From a virus: a stretch of DNA of 64,000 nt. The stretch lies in the IMG/VR virus record IMGVR_UViG_3300048597_000624, positions 1-64,000 of that record. The stretch is one strand, 5' to 3'. Each line of letters opens with the position of its first letter. The stretch's first letter is position 1. A program made the position numbers and the translations under genes. The notes under the pieces are model-generated. The model searched no databases. It saw only the letters and a list, made by a program, of their open reading frames with translations, and was not told the DNA's origin. Positions 17,519 through 25,903 of the stretch are shown here, piece by piece.

Positions 17519-17589
17519 GCGGGTGTAGCTTAGTGGTAAAGCGTCGGCTTCCCAAGCCGATGATGAGGGTTCGATTCCCTTCACCCGCT
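17519..17589 (+). tRNA. tRNA-Gly (anticodon CCC)
   Basis: A 71-nt cloverleaf. The acceptor stem GCGGGTG pairs with CACCCGC, the D arm is AGCTTAGTGGTAAAGC, the anticodon stem TCGGC/GCCGA encloses loop TTCCCAA (anticodon CCC), and the T arm is AGGG-TTCGATT-CCCT. CCA is not encoded. It is the probable integration target: an integrase gene ends 5 bases beyond it, and its anticodon arm is repeated at 18982-18999. Confidence 0.95.
17540..17557 (+). other. Attachment-site core within tRNA-Gly
   Basis: AGCGTCGGCTTCCCAAGC, covering the anticodon arm, is repeated exactly at 18982-18999. Tyrosine recombinases often cross over in the anticodon arm. The integrase between the copies supports an att pair; which element each belongs to is not settled within the window. 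Confidence 0.6.
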
Positions 17590-17594
17590 CTTCT

Positions 17595-18863
17595 TCACTC
17601 TTGAGACTTTGTCTTCTTGCGAAGCTCGACCTTTGCCGTCCGAAGTGCCGTGCGAACCCATTCGATGACTATGCGATTCTCCGGCGACACGGGCTTCATG
17701 TAGACATCTGCCATGTCGGAGCCAGCGGAGTGGCCCAGCCATCGTTTCATCGCTCCGATGGAACATCCGTCTCTTGAACCGTACTCGGTTGCTCCCAAAT
17801 GCCGTAGCGAGTAGAAGCCGCCGACGCCTTTGCACGGCTCGCCCAAGCGTTTGACGAGCTTCGACCACCATTGGTGAACTGAGTCCGCATGGGCGTGAAC
17901 GAGCGGCATCCCTTTAGCGGTAACGAACATCAATTCGCCATCGTCTCGCTTGCGATGCTTGAGATAATCTTGCACTGTCTTCCAAACGAGTGGCGGCGTG
18001 TCGCCATAACGCTCAATGCCGGTCTTGCCGCGACGTAGGTCGTAGCTCTTTTTGTCGATTTGTCCGACACGGACTGCGGCGAGGTCGCGTTGACCGAAGC
18101 CGCAGCCAATGGCCATCCATACCATCGCGGTTTCGCGAGGACTGCAATTGCTGAGAAGCAGCTTTAACTGAGCCAGCGACGGCAAGCGACGCTTCCGGGC
18201 AGGCTTGCCGTGATGCACGTCGCGTGAATCCCAATTCCACGCGAGCACTTGGCCACCGTGTTCGGGTCTTCCGGCACGGTCGATGATTGCCTTGACGAAC
18301 TGGAGTCTTTTCGTGACTTGCGAAGATGAGTAACCGGACTTAACGATGGCCCGATTGTAGGCTTCCACGTCGTCCATGCTGAAGTCGGCGAGCAACAAAC
18401 GTCCGGCTGCTCCCTGGCCGTGCCGCTTTGTGATGAATGCTAATATCTCCTTAGCGTATGCCTTCCGCTGGTCGAAGACGGCTCGGCAAATGCTGCCGCG
18501 TCGCCGGGGACCGGGCTCGTCGCGGACTCGCGATTCTTCAAACTGCAACAAGCCGGAGGCGACGTGCAGAAAACTTCCCGGCAAAATCTTGGCCGGAACA
18601 CCCTTGCTAACTGCCTTCAGTTCGACGTTCTGAAGGTCGAGTTTCTTGCGTCGCTTCGGCTTAGTAGTTGGCGTCTCGCCGCGAAGATGGGCAGCCACCC
18701 ATTCATGGTAGAGCTGGTCGGCCTGCTCGCGGCTGACCATACCAAAGCGATGCTTGCGAGGGTTTCCCGAGACTGGGTCACGAAACGAAACGTGCCAGCC
18801 GATGTCCCGGCTTTTGGTGAATTTCAGGGCGGGTATTCGCCGCTTGCGTGGGTTGCGAAGCAC
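17595..18863 (-). CDS. Tyrosine recombinase/integrase 1
   Basis: A 422-residue site-specific recombinase. The C-terminal catalytic region shows Arg I in GFGQRDLAAVRVGQI, Lys in RRGKTGIERYG, the box FYSLRHLGAT (Arg present, with Tyr where the first His is usual), WLGHSAGSDMADVYMK with the second His, and the nucleophile Tyr. The N-terminus is basic and should bind arm sites. Its 3' end abuts the tRNA-Gly, the usual layout for an element integrated there. It is unrelated in sequence to integrase 2. Confidence 0.9.
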   Translation of the reverse strand: MLRNPRKRRIPALKFTKSRDIGWHVSFRDPVSGNPRKHRFGMVSREQADQLYHEWVAAHLRGETPTTKPKRRKKLDLQNVELKAVSKGVPAKILPGSFLHVASGLLQFEESRVRDEPGPRRRGSICRAVFDQRKAYAKEILAFITKRHGQGAAGRLLLADFSMDDVEAYNRAIVKSGYSSSQVTKRLQFVKAIIDRAGRPEHGGQVLAWNWDSRDVHHGKPARKRRLPSLAQLKLLLSNCSPRETAMVWMAIGCGFGQRDLAAVRVGQIDKKSYDLRRGKTGIERYGDTPPLVWKTVQDYLKHRKRDDGELMFVTAKGMPLVHAHADSVHQWWSKLVKRLGEPCKGVGGFYSLRHLGATEYGSRDGCSIGAMKRWLGHSAGSDMADVYMKPVSPENRIVIEWVRTALRTAKVELRKKTKSQE

Positions 18864-18981
18864 TGCCTGGACTCCTTAGAATCAGGCCGAGCGGGTAGCG
18901 GGATGCACTTGGGAATTGTAGTGCAAGCCCAATTGGAAATGTAGTGCGAGGCTATGTTTTCCGCTCGGAAAACAGTAGTTT

Positions 18982-19034
18982 AGCGTCGGCTTCCCAAGCT
19001 GGATGTCGCCGGTCCGAGTCCGGTCGCCCGCTCT
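18982..19034 (+). repeat. Partial tRNA-Gly copy (att site)
   Basis: The 18-bp core AGCGTCGGCTTCCCAAGC is followed by a diverged T-arm-like stretch (CCGGTCCGAGTCCGG) and GCCCGCTCTT, which matches the acceptor 3' end of the tRNA at 17519-17589 except for one base. The 5' half of a tRNA is missing. It therefore looks like a displaced tRNA 3' end at an integration junction, lying 92 bases before the second integrase. Confidence 0.65.
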
Positions 19035-19126
19035 TTTGCATCTTCTTTCGCACATTGCATTTATGAAACGGAATCGATCGCGAGACCTTGGCCATGGCGA
19101 CGGCGACTACGCGCTTAACTACGCGC

Positions 19127-20233
19127 ATGCCGAAGATCAATCTTCCGCGGTACCAAGGTCCACATAAGTCAGGTCAGGCGTATTGCCGCTGGCAAAAGAA
19201 GACGATCTACCTCGGAAAGTATGGATCCGACGAGAGCGTTGACGAGTTCAAGAAGCTTGTCGCGGCGATCGTAGGTGGCGATCCTGAACCGATTAAGCCT
19301 CGGTTTCCAACGCCGGAACATCCCGTTGTTGACTTGGCGGAACCCTACCTGGACTTCGCCGAGTCCTATTACAGCCAGAACGAATACGACTGCATTCGGT
19401 ACGCGGTAGATCTCCTGCTTGAATTGCACGGCTCGACCGAGCTCGACCAATTTGGCCCCCTGGCGCTCAAGCAGGTCAGAGAGGCCATGATCGCGAAGGA
19501 TTGGTCACGGCCGTACACCAACCACCAAATCGCCCGGCTCAAGCGGATGTGGCGATTCGGGGTCGAGAACGAAATTGTGCCGGCCTCTCTGGCCCACGCC
19601 ATCGAGAGCGTCAAGGCACTCCGCAAGGGACGCACGGAAGCCCGCGAGACGGAACCGGTTGAGCCAGTGGCAGACGAAATCGTGGCAGCCACCCTGCCCT
19701 TCATGTCGGCCACGATCGCAATGATGGTTCGCACTCAGCGGATCGCTGGAATGCGGCCAGGCGAAGTCTGCTCCATGCAAATGCGGGATCTCGAGGGTCG
19801 CGGGGATACTTGGCTCTATCGGCCGGGGCAGCACAAGAACACTTGGCGCCGCAAGCCTCGGGTGATTGCCATTCCGGCGTCCCTGCACGGGCCGCTCTGG
19901 GAGTACCTCAAGCCTGAGCCAGAGGATTACGTCTTCACGCCCAAGCCCCGCGGCTGTGTCAAACGGCCCTGCTACACCGAAGACACTTACCGGGTGGCTG
20001 TAGCCCGTGCTGCCAAAAAGGCGATTGAGGCTGGGGCAAAGGCTGTGCATTGGTCGCCAGGTCAACTCCGGCACAGCGCTGCAGACGAAGCGGTTCGCAT
20101 CCTGGGCCCAGTAGCGGCCCAACGGCTACTCGGCCACGCCAACCTGGATACGACTTCCATCTATCTGAGCCAGATGGTTGACGACCTGGTGCACGTGACC
20201 GAGCAACTGGACGCGCGCCGCAGGTCAGAATGA
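19127..20233 (+). CDS. Tyrosine recombinase/integrase 2 (planctomycete type)
   Basis: A 368-residue integrase. The N-terminus MPKINLPRYQGPHKSGQA with IYLGKYGSDES resembles a set of integrases common in planctomycetes, and this decides the start at 19127 over an upstream ATG at 19088. The catalytic domain includes RIAGMRPGEVCSMQ (Arg I), WSPGQLRHSAADE (Arg II), LLGHANLDTTSIYLS (His and nucleophile Tyr). It faces into the prophage region and lies beside the partial tRNA, so it is the likely integrase of the prophage. Confidence 0.9.
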   Translation: MPKINLPRYQGPHKSGQAYCRWQKKTIYLGKYGSDESVDEFKKLVAAIVGGDPEPIKPRFPTPEHPVVDLAEPYLDFAESYYSQNEYDCIRYAVDLLLELHGSTELDQFGPLALKQVREAMIAKDWSRPYTNHQIARLKRMWRFGVENEIVPASLAHAIESVKALRKGRTEARETEPVEPVADEIVAATLPFMSATIAMMVRTQRIAGMRPGEVCSMQMRDLEGRGDTWLYRPGQHKNTWRRKPRVIAIPASLHGPLWEYLKPEPEDYVFTPKPRGCVKRPCYTEDTYRVAVARAAKKAIEAGAKAVHWSPGQLRHSAADEAVRILGPVAAQRLLGHANLDTTSIYLSQMVDDLVHVTEQLDARRRSE

Positions 20234-20410
20234 CTTACCTGACGGTTCAAGCCGGTAGATTTCCGCTTTCACGCGGATTGGCTTGTTGCTGCAAAGCTTT
20301 TTCAGGCGAGACTTTGCGGAAACCGCTTCCTTGCGGCTGAGCGAAACGCGGACAATCCGTTCCGAGCTTCCATTGACGAGCGAGAGTACGTAGAGACATT
20401 GGCGCCTCAC
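20225..20410 (-). CDS. Possible small basic protein
   Basis: A 61-residue frame rich in Arg, Lys and Ser, convergent with integrase 2 and overlapping its end by 9 bases. Composition is protein-like (MRRQCLYVLSLVNGSSERIV) but there is no known motif and no clear ribosome site. It may be spurious. Confidence 0.3.
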   Translation of the reverse strand: MRRQCLYVLSLVNGSSERIVRVSLSRKEAVSAKSRLKKLCSNKPIRVKAEIYRLEPSGKSF

Positions 20411-20798
20411 TTTTGCCCTTCCCGCGCGCAGCCCGACCCCATTTATCCAATCTGGAGCCCTGAAATCGGGGTGCTAACGCGATTGATTCGCCCAGATCAC
20501 GGGTAAGGCCCCATGGGGCTCATAGCCGGGCACCCGCACAAACCTGCATCCGTGCGGACGAGTGAAATGTACCTTTCGTGCGGATTTTACTGTACGGTCG
20601 TTCAGATGCAAGCAAAGGTGCTATCGCAAAATCTGGTGGTTTATTTTGCCCAACCCCTACCAGTAGAAATCCCGCCCAGATGGGCATTCCGGGTCATGGA
20701 CGCGGGGGTACGCGCTGCTAAAGTCGATATAGGTACGGATATAGCAATCAAATCAAAATGGTTGCAAGTTGCTTCCGCGGTGCGGACAATCGGCCCCC
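20411..20798. other. Intergenic region before the DUF4258 gene
   Basis: About 390 bases with no gene I can support. The last 100 bases are AT-rich and probably carry the promoter of the DUF4258/DUF2283 pair, but no consensus stands out. Confidence 0.4.
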
Positions 20799-21143
20799 AT
20801 GGCGCGAAAGCATGAGGCACGAAAAGCTGAGGCGGTAGTCTCCAAGAAAGCACCGCTGCCGCTGAAGGGAGAAATTCGCAAATTCAGCAAGACGGTTCTC
20901 GATTGCTACGACGAAGCCTACGTAACTCGTCATGCAATTAAGCGGATGAATGAACGGGACATCCTTTGGCGGGAAGTTGAGCATGTCCTCTCAAATCCAT
21001 CGTACACCAAGGGACTTGATACTGAGCCAGGTCAAGAGCGATGGGCGCGCAGGAGATCGGCATCACATTGTGTGGATGTCATTTTTCAGCGCTTAGAAAA
21101 ATCATTGCGAATCATCACGGTCATTCTTGTAGAACGTTGCTAA
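20799..21143 (+). CDS. DUF4258-like protein
   Basis: A 114-residue protein. After a Lys/Ala-rich leader it has TRHAIKRMNERDILWREVEHVLSN-type text, then SHCVDVIFQRLEKSLRIITVI, the layout of DUF4258 proteins (small toxin-like RNase folds). The Met at 20799 is preferred to that at 20769. It is followed 6 bases later by a DUF2283-like gene, the usual partner, so the two may form a toxin-antitoxin pair at the prophage border. Confidence 0.7.
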   Translation: MARKHEARKAEAVVSKKAPLPLKGEIRKFSKTVLDCYDEAYVTRHAIKRMNERDILWREVEHVLSNPSYTKGLDTEPGQERWARRRSASHCVDVIFQRLEKSLRIITVILVERC

Positions 21144-21149
21144 ATACCA

Positions 21150-21446
21150 ATGAAACCGGACAAATTCCATCTTCAGTATTCGGTTGAGACAGACGAGGGC
21201 ACCGGAGACGTAATTGCCGTTTACTTCAAAGTCCGAAAGGGCAAAGCGGCTGCAACAAAAGAAGTTCTCGGCGGAAAGGTGTTTGCTGACTACAACAGTA
21301 AGGGCGAACTGCTGGGCGTGGAAATGCTCGGCCCCTGCGAAGTAAAGGTTCTCGACCAAATTACTGAGGTACCGCGAGAGCGACAGTTTATTTTGTCGCA
21401 CACGCCGCGAGCCATGCTGCTGCCAAGCGCCTCAGCTATGGCTTGA
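21150..21446 (+). CDS. DUF2283-like protein
   Basis: A 98-residue protein containing VFADYNSKGELLGVEMLGP, the signature region of DUF2283, which is often coded beside DUF4258. It ends 18 bases before a strong terminator, closing a two-gene operon. Its role as antitoxin is inferred from pairing only. Confidence 0.75.
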   Translation: MKPDKFHLQYSVETDEGTGDVIAVYFKVRKGKAAATKEVLGGKVFADYNSKGELLGVEMLGPCEVKVLDQITEVPRERQFILSHTPRAMLLPSASAMA

Positions 21447-21464
21447 TGCCGATCTTGTTTCTCG

Positions 21465-21499
21465 GCCCGTGACGTCGCGTCAGATGTCACGGGCTTTTT
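21465..21499 (+). terminator. Rho-independent terminator of the DUF4258/DUF2283 operon
   Basis: GCCCGTGAC (21465-21473) and GTCACGGGC (21486-21494) form a perfect 9-bp stem followed by TTTTT. Confidence 0.9.
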
Positions 21500-21891
21500 C
21501 ATTCGCCAGATTCCAGATTGGAATAATGGGCCGGAAATTCCAATCTCCCTGCGGAGTGCGCCTTCTGCTGACGAAGCTCCGCGTTCGTCCTGAGTTCTGG
21601 CTCCGCCTCAAGTTCGGCATCGGTGAAGCCAATAAATCGCTGATCTTCTAGAGCGAGCGGAAAGAACGTCATCCGGTCGAGTTCGGCAGGACGCTCCGTC
21701 GTCCACTGTGAGAGCAAGCCATTTTCCAGCTTGGCATAGACCGGGGCGTACAAGACGTCGGGGCCTCGCTCCACGACAGTCGGAATGAAAATCCCGATCA
21801 TCAGCCACGGGCCTGCGCGATGAACTTCACCCACGGAAGGCAGGTTAGCCTTAGCCGAACATGATGGACAGCCAGCGGGAGCATTTGACAT
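21499..21891 (-). CDS. Hypothetical prophage protein
   Basis: A 130-residue protein with an N-terminal CPSCSAK pair of cysteines and a single hydrophobic stretch (GPWLMIGIFIPTVV). No family recognised. It is the last minus-strand gene of the prophage and ends at the terminator shared with the opposing operon. Confidence 0.6.
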   Translation of the reverse strand: MSNAPAGCPSCSAKANLPSVGEVHRAGPWLMIGIFIPTVVERGPDVLYAPVYAKLENGLLSQWTTERPAELDRMTFFPLALEDQRFIGFTDAELEAEPELRTNAELRQQKAHSAGRLEFPAHYSNLESGE

Positions 21892-21895
21892 TCGA

Positions 21896-22081
21896 TTATT
21901 CCTTCGCGATTTGCAGCAGCCCGTTCGCCGCCATCACCATGAACCCCAATACGCACACCACCATCAACCAGAATCCCGCGCGGCGGAGCGGTACCCAAGG
22001 ATCCTCACCTCGCACGGGCGGGAGCGGGGCGGCCTCCCCGAACGATTCGTCGTCGTCGTAATAGTCGAATCGGCTCAACAT
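21896..22081 (-). CDS. Small single-pass membrane protein
   Basis: A 61-residue protein with an acidic N-terminus and one C-terminal TM helix (FWLMVVCVLGFMVMAANGLL). The gap to the next gene is 4 bases. Size and topology would fit a holin/spanin accessory, but no motif proves it. A hairpin with a U run lies 22 bases before its start. Confidence 0.6.
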   Translation of the reverse strand: MLSRFDYYDDDESFGEAAPLPPVRGEDPWVPLRRAGFWLMVVCVLGFMVMAANGLLQIAKE

Positions 22082-22102
22082 GGGATGGGCTCCCTCGATG
22101 AG

Positions 22103-22172
22103 AAAAGGCCGCGACCGGCGGGCGCTGGTGGGGCCCGGGAAGCCCCTCGGGGTAGAGATGCCGGCCGCGGCC
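22103..22172 (-). terminator. Large hairpin with U run ahead of the gene at 22081
   Basis: On the minus strand GGCCGCGGCCGGC and GCCGGTCGCGGCC form a long stem with a structured loop, followed by TTTTCT. It ends about 21 bases before a start codon, so it works either as a terminator of the upstream gene or as an attenuator of the downstream one. Confidence 0.55.
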
Positions 22173-22182
22173 CAGGTTCCTG

Positions 22183-22563
22183 TTATTCGTCACACCTTTG
22201 TTCGAGTTTCCGCTCGATCGTTCGCAATCGCTTGTGGTGGTCATTCAATCGCTGATCGTGCACTCGCACTTTTCTGATGGCCATCCGTGCTCGTTCCAGC
22301 GATTCAGTTGCCGCCCTGGACAGCTCCTCAATTCGCCGTTCGCTTTGCTCAGCCCGCTTGATTGACTCGTCGATCAGCTTCCGCAGTGCATCGAGACCTT
22401 TTTCGTTCTCCTCCGCGAGCTCCTGTAGCCGCATGAGGTGCTCATTCATCGCGTTGAATTGCTTGTAGCTCGCCCTCAACCACGCGACGAACGCGCCTCC
22501 CGTTCCGATCACCGCCGCCGCTGCCGCCGCATTCGCGGTCGCCTGCCAGTCGATCTCTAACAT
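22183..22563 (-). CDS. Membrane-anchored coiled-coil protein (holin-like candidate)
   Basis: A 126-residue protein. An Ala-rich hydrophobic segment (ANAAAAAAVIGTGGAFVAWL) is followed by a continuous coiled coil of about 90 residues with a strongly charged tail. Phage lysis or tail-associated proteins with one TM and a coil look like this. The assignment is by architecture only. Confidence 0.6.
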   Translation of the reverse strand: MLEIDWQATANAAAAAAVIGTGGAFVAWLRASYKQFNAMNEHLMRLQELAEENEKGLDALRKLIDESIKRAEQSERRIEELSRAATESLERARMAIRKVRVHDQRLNDHHKRLRTIERKLEQRCDE

Positions 22564-22602
22564 GACGGGGGTTAGCTCCAGTCATTGGAGTCTCGTCATA
22601 GA

Positions 22603-22642
22603 AAATTGCCCGGCGCGATGACGTCATGCCACCGCGCCGGGC
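22603..22642 (-). terminator. GC hairpin ahead of the gene at 22563
   Basis: GCCCGGCGCG (22608-22617) and CGCGCCGGGC (22633-22642) pair perfectly, with an ATGACGTCAT palindrome beginning in the loop and AATTTTC after the stem on the minus strand. Its place just upstream of a start matches other hairpins in this prophage. Confidence 0.6.
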
Positions 22643-22673
22643 TGCCTGGGGAAAACGCAGTCAAATGGGATGA

Positions 22674-23246
22674 TTACCCACGACTCGCACTGATGGCTAC
22701 CGAACCCGAGCCATTCAATCGCGCACCTCGCCGTGCGGCAGCGGCTGCCGCTAAGGCTCGGATGGTGTTGATGACCGGACGCGGGGGACCGGTTCGGCTA
22801 ATTGCCAAGCTTGCCGATCGGCCTCCGCAGCCACCACCGGAGCCGCAACCACTCGAGAAGACTTGCGGTTGAGCTTGAGTCGTCGCCGTCGCCGTCGCGC
22901 TCGAGCCCGTTTGCACCGGAGCCAACGCCAGTACCTGGGGTTGCGTTTGTACCGTAACCTGCGGCGCTGCGCTGATGAAAAACCGTGTGGCGATCGTAGC
23001 AGGAGCGATCCCCTGCACGATGGCCTGTCCAGTTCCAGCACTCGCAAATGCGTTAGCCGTTACCGGGTTCACAGTCTGGACGGCCGCCAACGGCTGAGCC
23101 AAATTGCATTGGCCATTGGCGCAGCCAACCTGAGCAGCAGAGATGTTGGCGGAACTGATCTGGCGAGTGCCGCATTGAGCGTTCGCCTTTCCGACTGTCA
23201 GGCACAAGCAGAGTGCCGCAGCCACGATGCACAAGAGATTTCGCAT
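22674..23246 (-). CDS. Secreted Ala/Gln/Thr-rich protein
   Basis: A 190-residue protein with a clear signal peptide (MRNLLCIVAAALCLCLTVG, cleavage after ANA) and a low-complexity mature part rich in Ala, Thr, Gln and Val, with Cys/Gly cluster SSGCGSGGGCGG near the C-terminus. No enzyme motif. The start is set by the signal peptide; an upstream in-frame extension to 23336 would hide it. It is part of a run of four export-directed products unusual for a prophage. Confidence 0.7.
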   Translation of the reverse strand: MRNLLCIVAAALCLCLTVGKANAQCGTRQISSANISAAQVGCANGQCNLAQPLAAVQTVNPVTANAFASAGTGQAIVQGIAPATIATRFFISAAPQVTVQTQPQVLALAPVQTGSSATATATTQAQPQVFSSGCGSGGGCGGRSASLAISRTGPPRPVINTIRALAAAAAARRGARLNGSGSVAISASRG

Positions 23247-23272
23247 GATTCTCACCTTTCGTTGGAGTCTGG

Positions 23273-24112
23273 TTATTGCATCGGGACAGCGCTCGACTCC
23301 AAGAGCGCCGCCGTATTGTTCAAAAAGTTCGACCACGTCTCAGGAGACCCGAGAACCCCAGCCATTTGCGCGGGCGTTGCCACCTCCTTAAGCCGCACAA
23401 AGAACGACGACCATCGCGCAAATGGTTTCGGACCAATGGCGATTTCGCATGCCCTTTCGAGTTCGATAAACGGATCGGCTTCGAGCGGGACTTGTCCGCT
23501 GGCAATGAGGTTCGCGAGTTCTCGAAACGATCCGGCCAAGGCCTGACCCTCCCCGCCCTTGTTGGAGCTTTGCACTTCAGCGATCGACTTGAGTAAGAAC
23601 TCATCGACGTTGAACTGCTGTGGTGGGCCAACGAAATCTTGAGCGGTGACGTCGGGCTTGGGTGCTTCGACAATGACAAATTCCCACACGTGCTGCGCTA
23701 CCAAACCGCCGTTGCCCGCGACACTCACGTGCAGTTGATAAATCCCCGGCTGGCCAGCAAAGTTCGCGACTCGCCCGTCCGGCGAAACGTCAAGCCCATT
23801 GACCTGCGGCAGTACGCTCCAGGCGAAGCTCGTTACCGTACCGGTAGTTTCAGCAATGAAGTAAAGCTTGTTGCCAACAATGCCATCTGCCGGGCCTTTT
23901 AGGCGAACAGACAGTGGCGACTGCGATTCATTGACCACCCGCACGATCTGACTTTGCTCTGGCACGTGCAAGGTAGGCGGAGAGACGGGCAGCGGCTCAA
24001 CCTCAACAGCCACTGCGGAGCGAGGCATATCATCAACTGATTGACCGTCTAACGAGCCAGCGCCAAGCAGGACGGCTGCTGCTAAGGCTGAAATGGTTTG
24101 ATGCATGGTCAT
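23273..24112 (-). CDS. Secreted Ig/PKD-like domain protein
   Basis: A 279-residue protein with an N-terminal hydrophobic segment (ISALAAAVLLGAGSL) followed by a beta-rich region with PKD-like text (SFAWSVLPQVNGLDVSPDG, GIYQLHVSVAG) around residues 95-150, and a helical C-terminal half. The ATG overlaps the cytochrome peroxidase stop by 4 bases, so the two are co-translated. Function unknown; an extracellular binding role is inferred. Confidence 0.7.
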   Translation of the reverse strand: MTMHQTISALAAAVLLGAGSLDGQSVDDMPRSAVAVEVEPLPVSPPTLHVPEQSQIVRVVNESQSPLSVRLKGPADGIVGNKLYFIAETTGTVTSFAWSVLPQVNGLDVSPDGRVANFAGQPGIYQLHVSVAGNGGLVAQHVWEFVIVEAPKPDVTAQDFVGPPQQFNVDEFLLKSIAEVQSSNKGGEGQALAGSFRELANLIASGQVPLEADPFIELERACEIAIGPKPFARWSSFFVRLKEVATPAQMAGVLGSPETWSNFLNNTAALLESSAVPMQ

Positions 24113-25113
24113 CGTGGCAATCCCGGAGCCGTGATGCGTGGGTAAGTTGGTGAGGACAATCCTTCACGAAGGAAGGCTTCAAGCTGGGCCTGTTCCTCAT
24201 CATCCAGGCCGAGCAGTCCAATGCGGGGATCTTGGTTTCGATCGACGCGCCCCCCGATCGACCATCCCGCGTTGTATCCATCAATTACTGCTGCCAGATC
24301 GAGAATCGTTCCCGCGTGCATGTAAGGAGGTGTTCGGCTAATTTCGCGTAGTGTCGGTGTTTTTGCCGCTCGAATGTCTGCTGCCGTTGCTTGGCCTCGG
24401 AGAAATCCGCCGCGAAGGCGATCGCCGGTGTTCGAGAAGAATGCAATGCCCGTGTTGTGAAATTTGCCGTCGGTCATAAGCGGGTAGGTGTGGCACTCAT
24501 TGCACTTGAGCGTGATGCCAGCACGGTTGGGACGCAGGCCCATGAACAGCTGGAAGCCTGCCTCCGCCTGGGAGCTTAAGGCTCGCGTGTAGCCTGCCAT
24601 GCGTTTGTCGACCGGGGCGTCGAACGAGAGTACCGAGTTTTCAAAGCTGGCGATGGCATGACCAAGACGGGCGGCATTGCACGGCTGGCCATAGGCCGCC
24701 AGGAACAAAGATCGATAGCCGCGGATCGAGTTGACCCGGTTCACCACCTGCTGCACTGAGCCGTTGGCCATTTCGACGGGATTGACCAAGGGGCCAAGAG
24801 ATTGCTGCGCGTGGCCGAGCGTGTTTCCGTCCCAGAATTGATTGGGAAGGTAGGTCGCTCCGATCACTGTGGGGGCATTGCGGGTGCCGCGCAGGCCGCG
24901 TACGCCGATGGATACGCTCTGCGGTTCCGCAAAGCCATGGTCCGCGCGATGGCAGGTGGCGCAACTAACCGTGCCGTCGATTGAGAGGCGCGGGTCGTAA
25001 AACAGCTTGCGCCCCAATTCCACGCGCTCGGGGGTGACGGCGACGTTCAGCGGGGCGCCGGGCGTTGGCGGCTGAGCGAGAGCCAGTGCCAGGAATGCGG
25101 CGAAGAAATTCAT
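24109..25113 (-). CDS. Di-haem cytochrome c peroxidase (CcpA/MauG family)
   Basis: A 334-residue protein with a short signal peptide (MNFFAAFLALALA). The first haem motif is VSCATCHRADHGF near residue 50 and the second is LKCNECHTYP near residue 202. The family signature ELGRKLFYDPRLS and NAPTVIGATYLPNQFWDG are also present, with a Met in the TPPYMHAGTI region as possible distal ligand. Members reduce peroxide or oxidise protein substrates in the periplasm. It is clearly coupled to its neighbours (4-base overlaps on both sides). A haem enzyme inside a phage late region is surprising; it may instead be a host gene cluster absorbed at the prophage end. Confidence 0.92.
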   Translation of the reverse strand: MNFFAAFLALALAQPPTPGAPLNVAVTPERVELGRKLFYDPRLSIDGTVSCATCHRADHGFAEPQSVSIGVRGLRGTRNAPTVIGATYLPNQFWDGNTLGHAQQSLGPLVNPVEMANGSVQQVVNRVNSIRGYRSLFLAAYGQPCNAARLGHAIASFENSVLSFDAPVDKRMAGYTRALSSQAEAGFQLFMGLRPNRAGITLKCNECHTYPLMTDGKFHNTGIAFFSNTGDRLRGGFLRGQATAADIRAAKTPTLREISRTPPYMHAGTILDLAAVIDGYNAGWSIGGRVDRNQDPRIGLLGLDDEEQAQLEAFLREGLSSPTYPRITAPGLPR

Positions 25114-25874
25114 GCGGATGGCTCCGGATCGTCGCGACGCAAGACCTTCCAGTCGCGAGACTCATCCAAAACCCCCTGCACAATTGGCAGCAGCGAGCTG
25201 CCAGGCCGGGACATTGATATCAGTAGGTTGAGGATTCTGCCTTTTAACTCGTCGTCTTGAATCCAACGACCGGTGGTGTCTCGCGGCATCGGCACCGCTC
25301 GCGGCACTACTGCCGGACCTTCGTCATCCGGCGCGGGCGGTAAGTTGCCCCCCTCTTCCGCGTCGCAGATGAACAAATGCGGAAACGCACTGTAGAGCAC
25401 AAACACCATCACACCAGGCTTGAGCCGCCGCAGGTCGCTGCAGAACTGATCCACGTCCTCAATCGCGTCGTGCTCGAATGAATATCGAAGCTCTTCAATC
25501 TCCACGTCTGTCACTTGACCAACAAACCGTTGATTGGCATCGCTAAAGATCGCGCGATACCAGACCACCACGCGGCCGCATTCACTGGTTCCGATGCGAA
25601 GCTCCGCTTCTGGCTGCACTCGGCCGCGATGCTCATCGACAACGACGGTTGACTCTTCTTGTAACCAAGCCAACAGACGTTCCGCTGGCGACAGGATCTC
25701 ACGTTGTTGCGGCGTATAGGTGCTCTCATCCGTCGCGACAGGCTGAGCAGCGCGGCCGGCAATTGCCGGAGAGGTCGAGAGATCCCAAGCGGCGACAGTC
25801 AGACTCACGACCAATAACGTTAGACCAACGCCCACTTTCCACCTGCTGCTTAAAAACTCGGGCACGATTTTCAC
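25110..25874 (-). CDS. Membrane-anchored hypothetical protein
   Basis: A 254-residue protein read from GTG at 25874, with GGAGT six bases ahead. The frame upstream of this point overlaps the protease and is not used. One N-terminal TM (VGVGLTLLVVSLTVAAW) anchors a soluble domain containing RVVVWYRAIFSDANQRFVGQ and VMVFVLYSAFPHLFICDAEEG. The family is unknown to me. It overlaps the cytochrome peroxidase start by 4 bases, so it belongs to the same exported set. Confidence 0.65.
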   Translation of the reverse strand: MKIVPEFLSSRWKVGVGLTLLVVSLTVAAWDLSTSPAIAGRAAQPVATDESTYTPQQREILSPAERLLAWLQEESTVVVDEHRGRVQPEAELRIGTSECGRVVVWYRAIFSDANQRFVGQVTDVEIEELRYSFEHDAIEDVDQFCSDLRRLKPGVMVFVLYSAFPHLFICDAEEGGNLPPAPDDEGPAVVPRAVPMPRDTTGRWIQDDELKGRILNLLISMSRPGSSLLPIVQGVLDESRDWKVLRRDDPEPSA

Positions 25875-25903
25875 TGCTTCACTCCTTTGTGAGTCATCAA
25901 CAA

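Noticed and set aside
17245-17604. A 119-codon open frame on the plus strand
   Set aside because: It runs through the tRNA-Gly gene and has no protein-like features.
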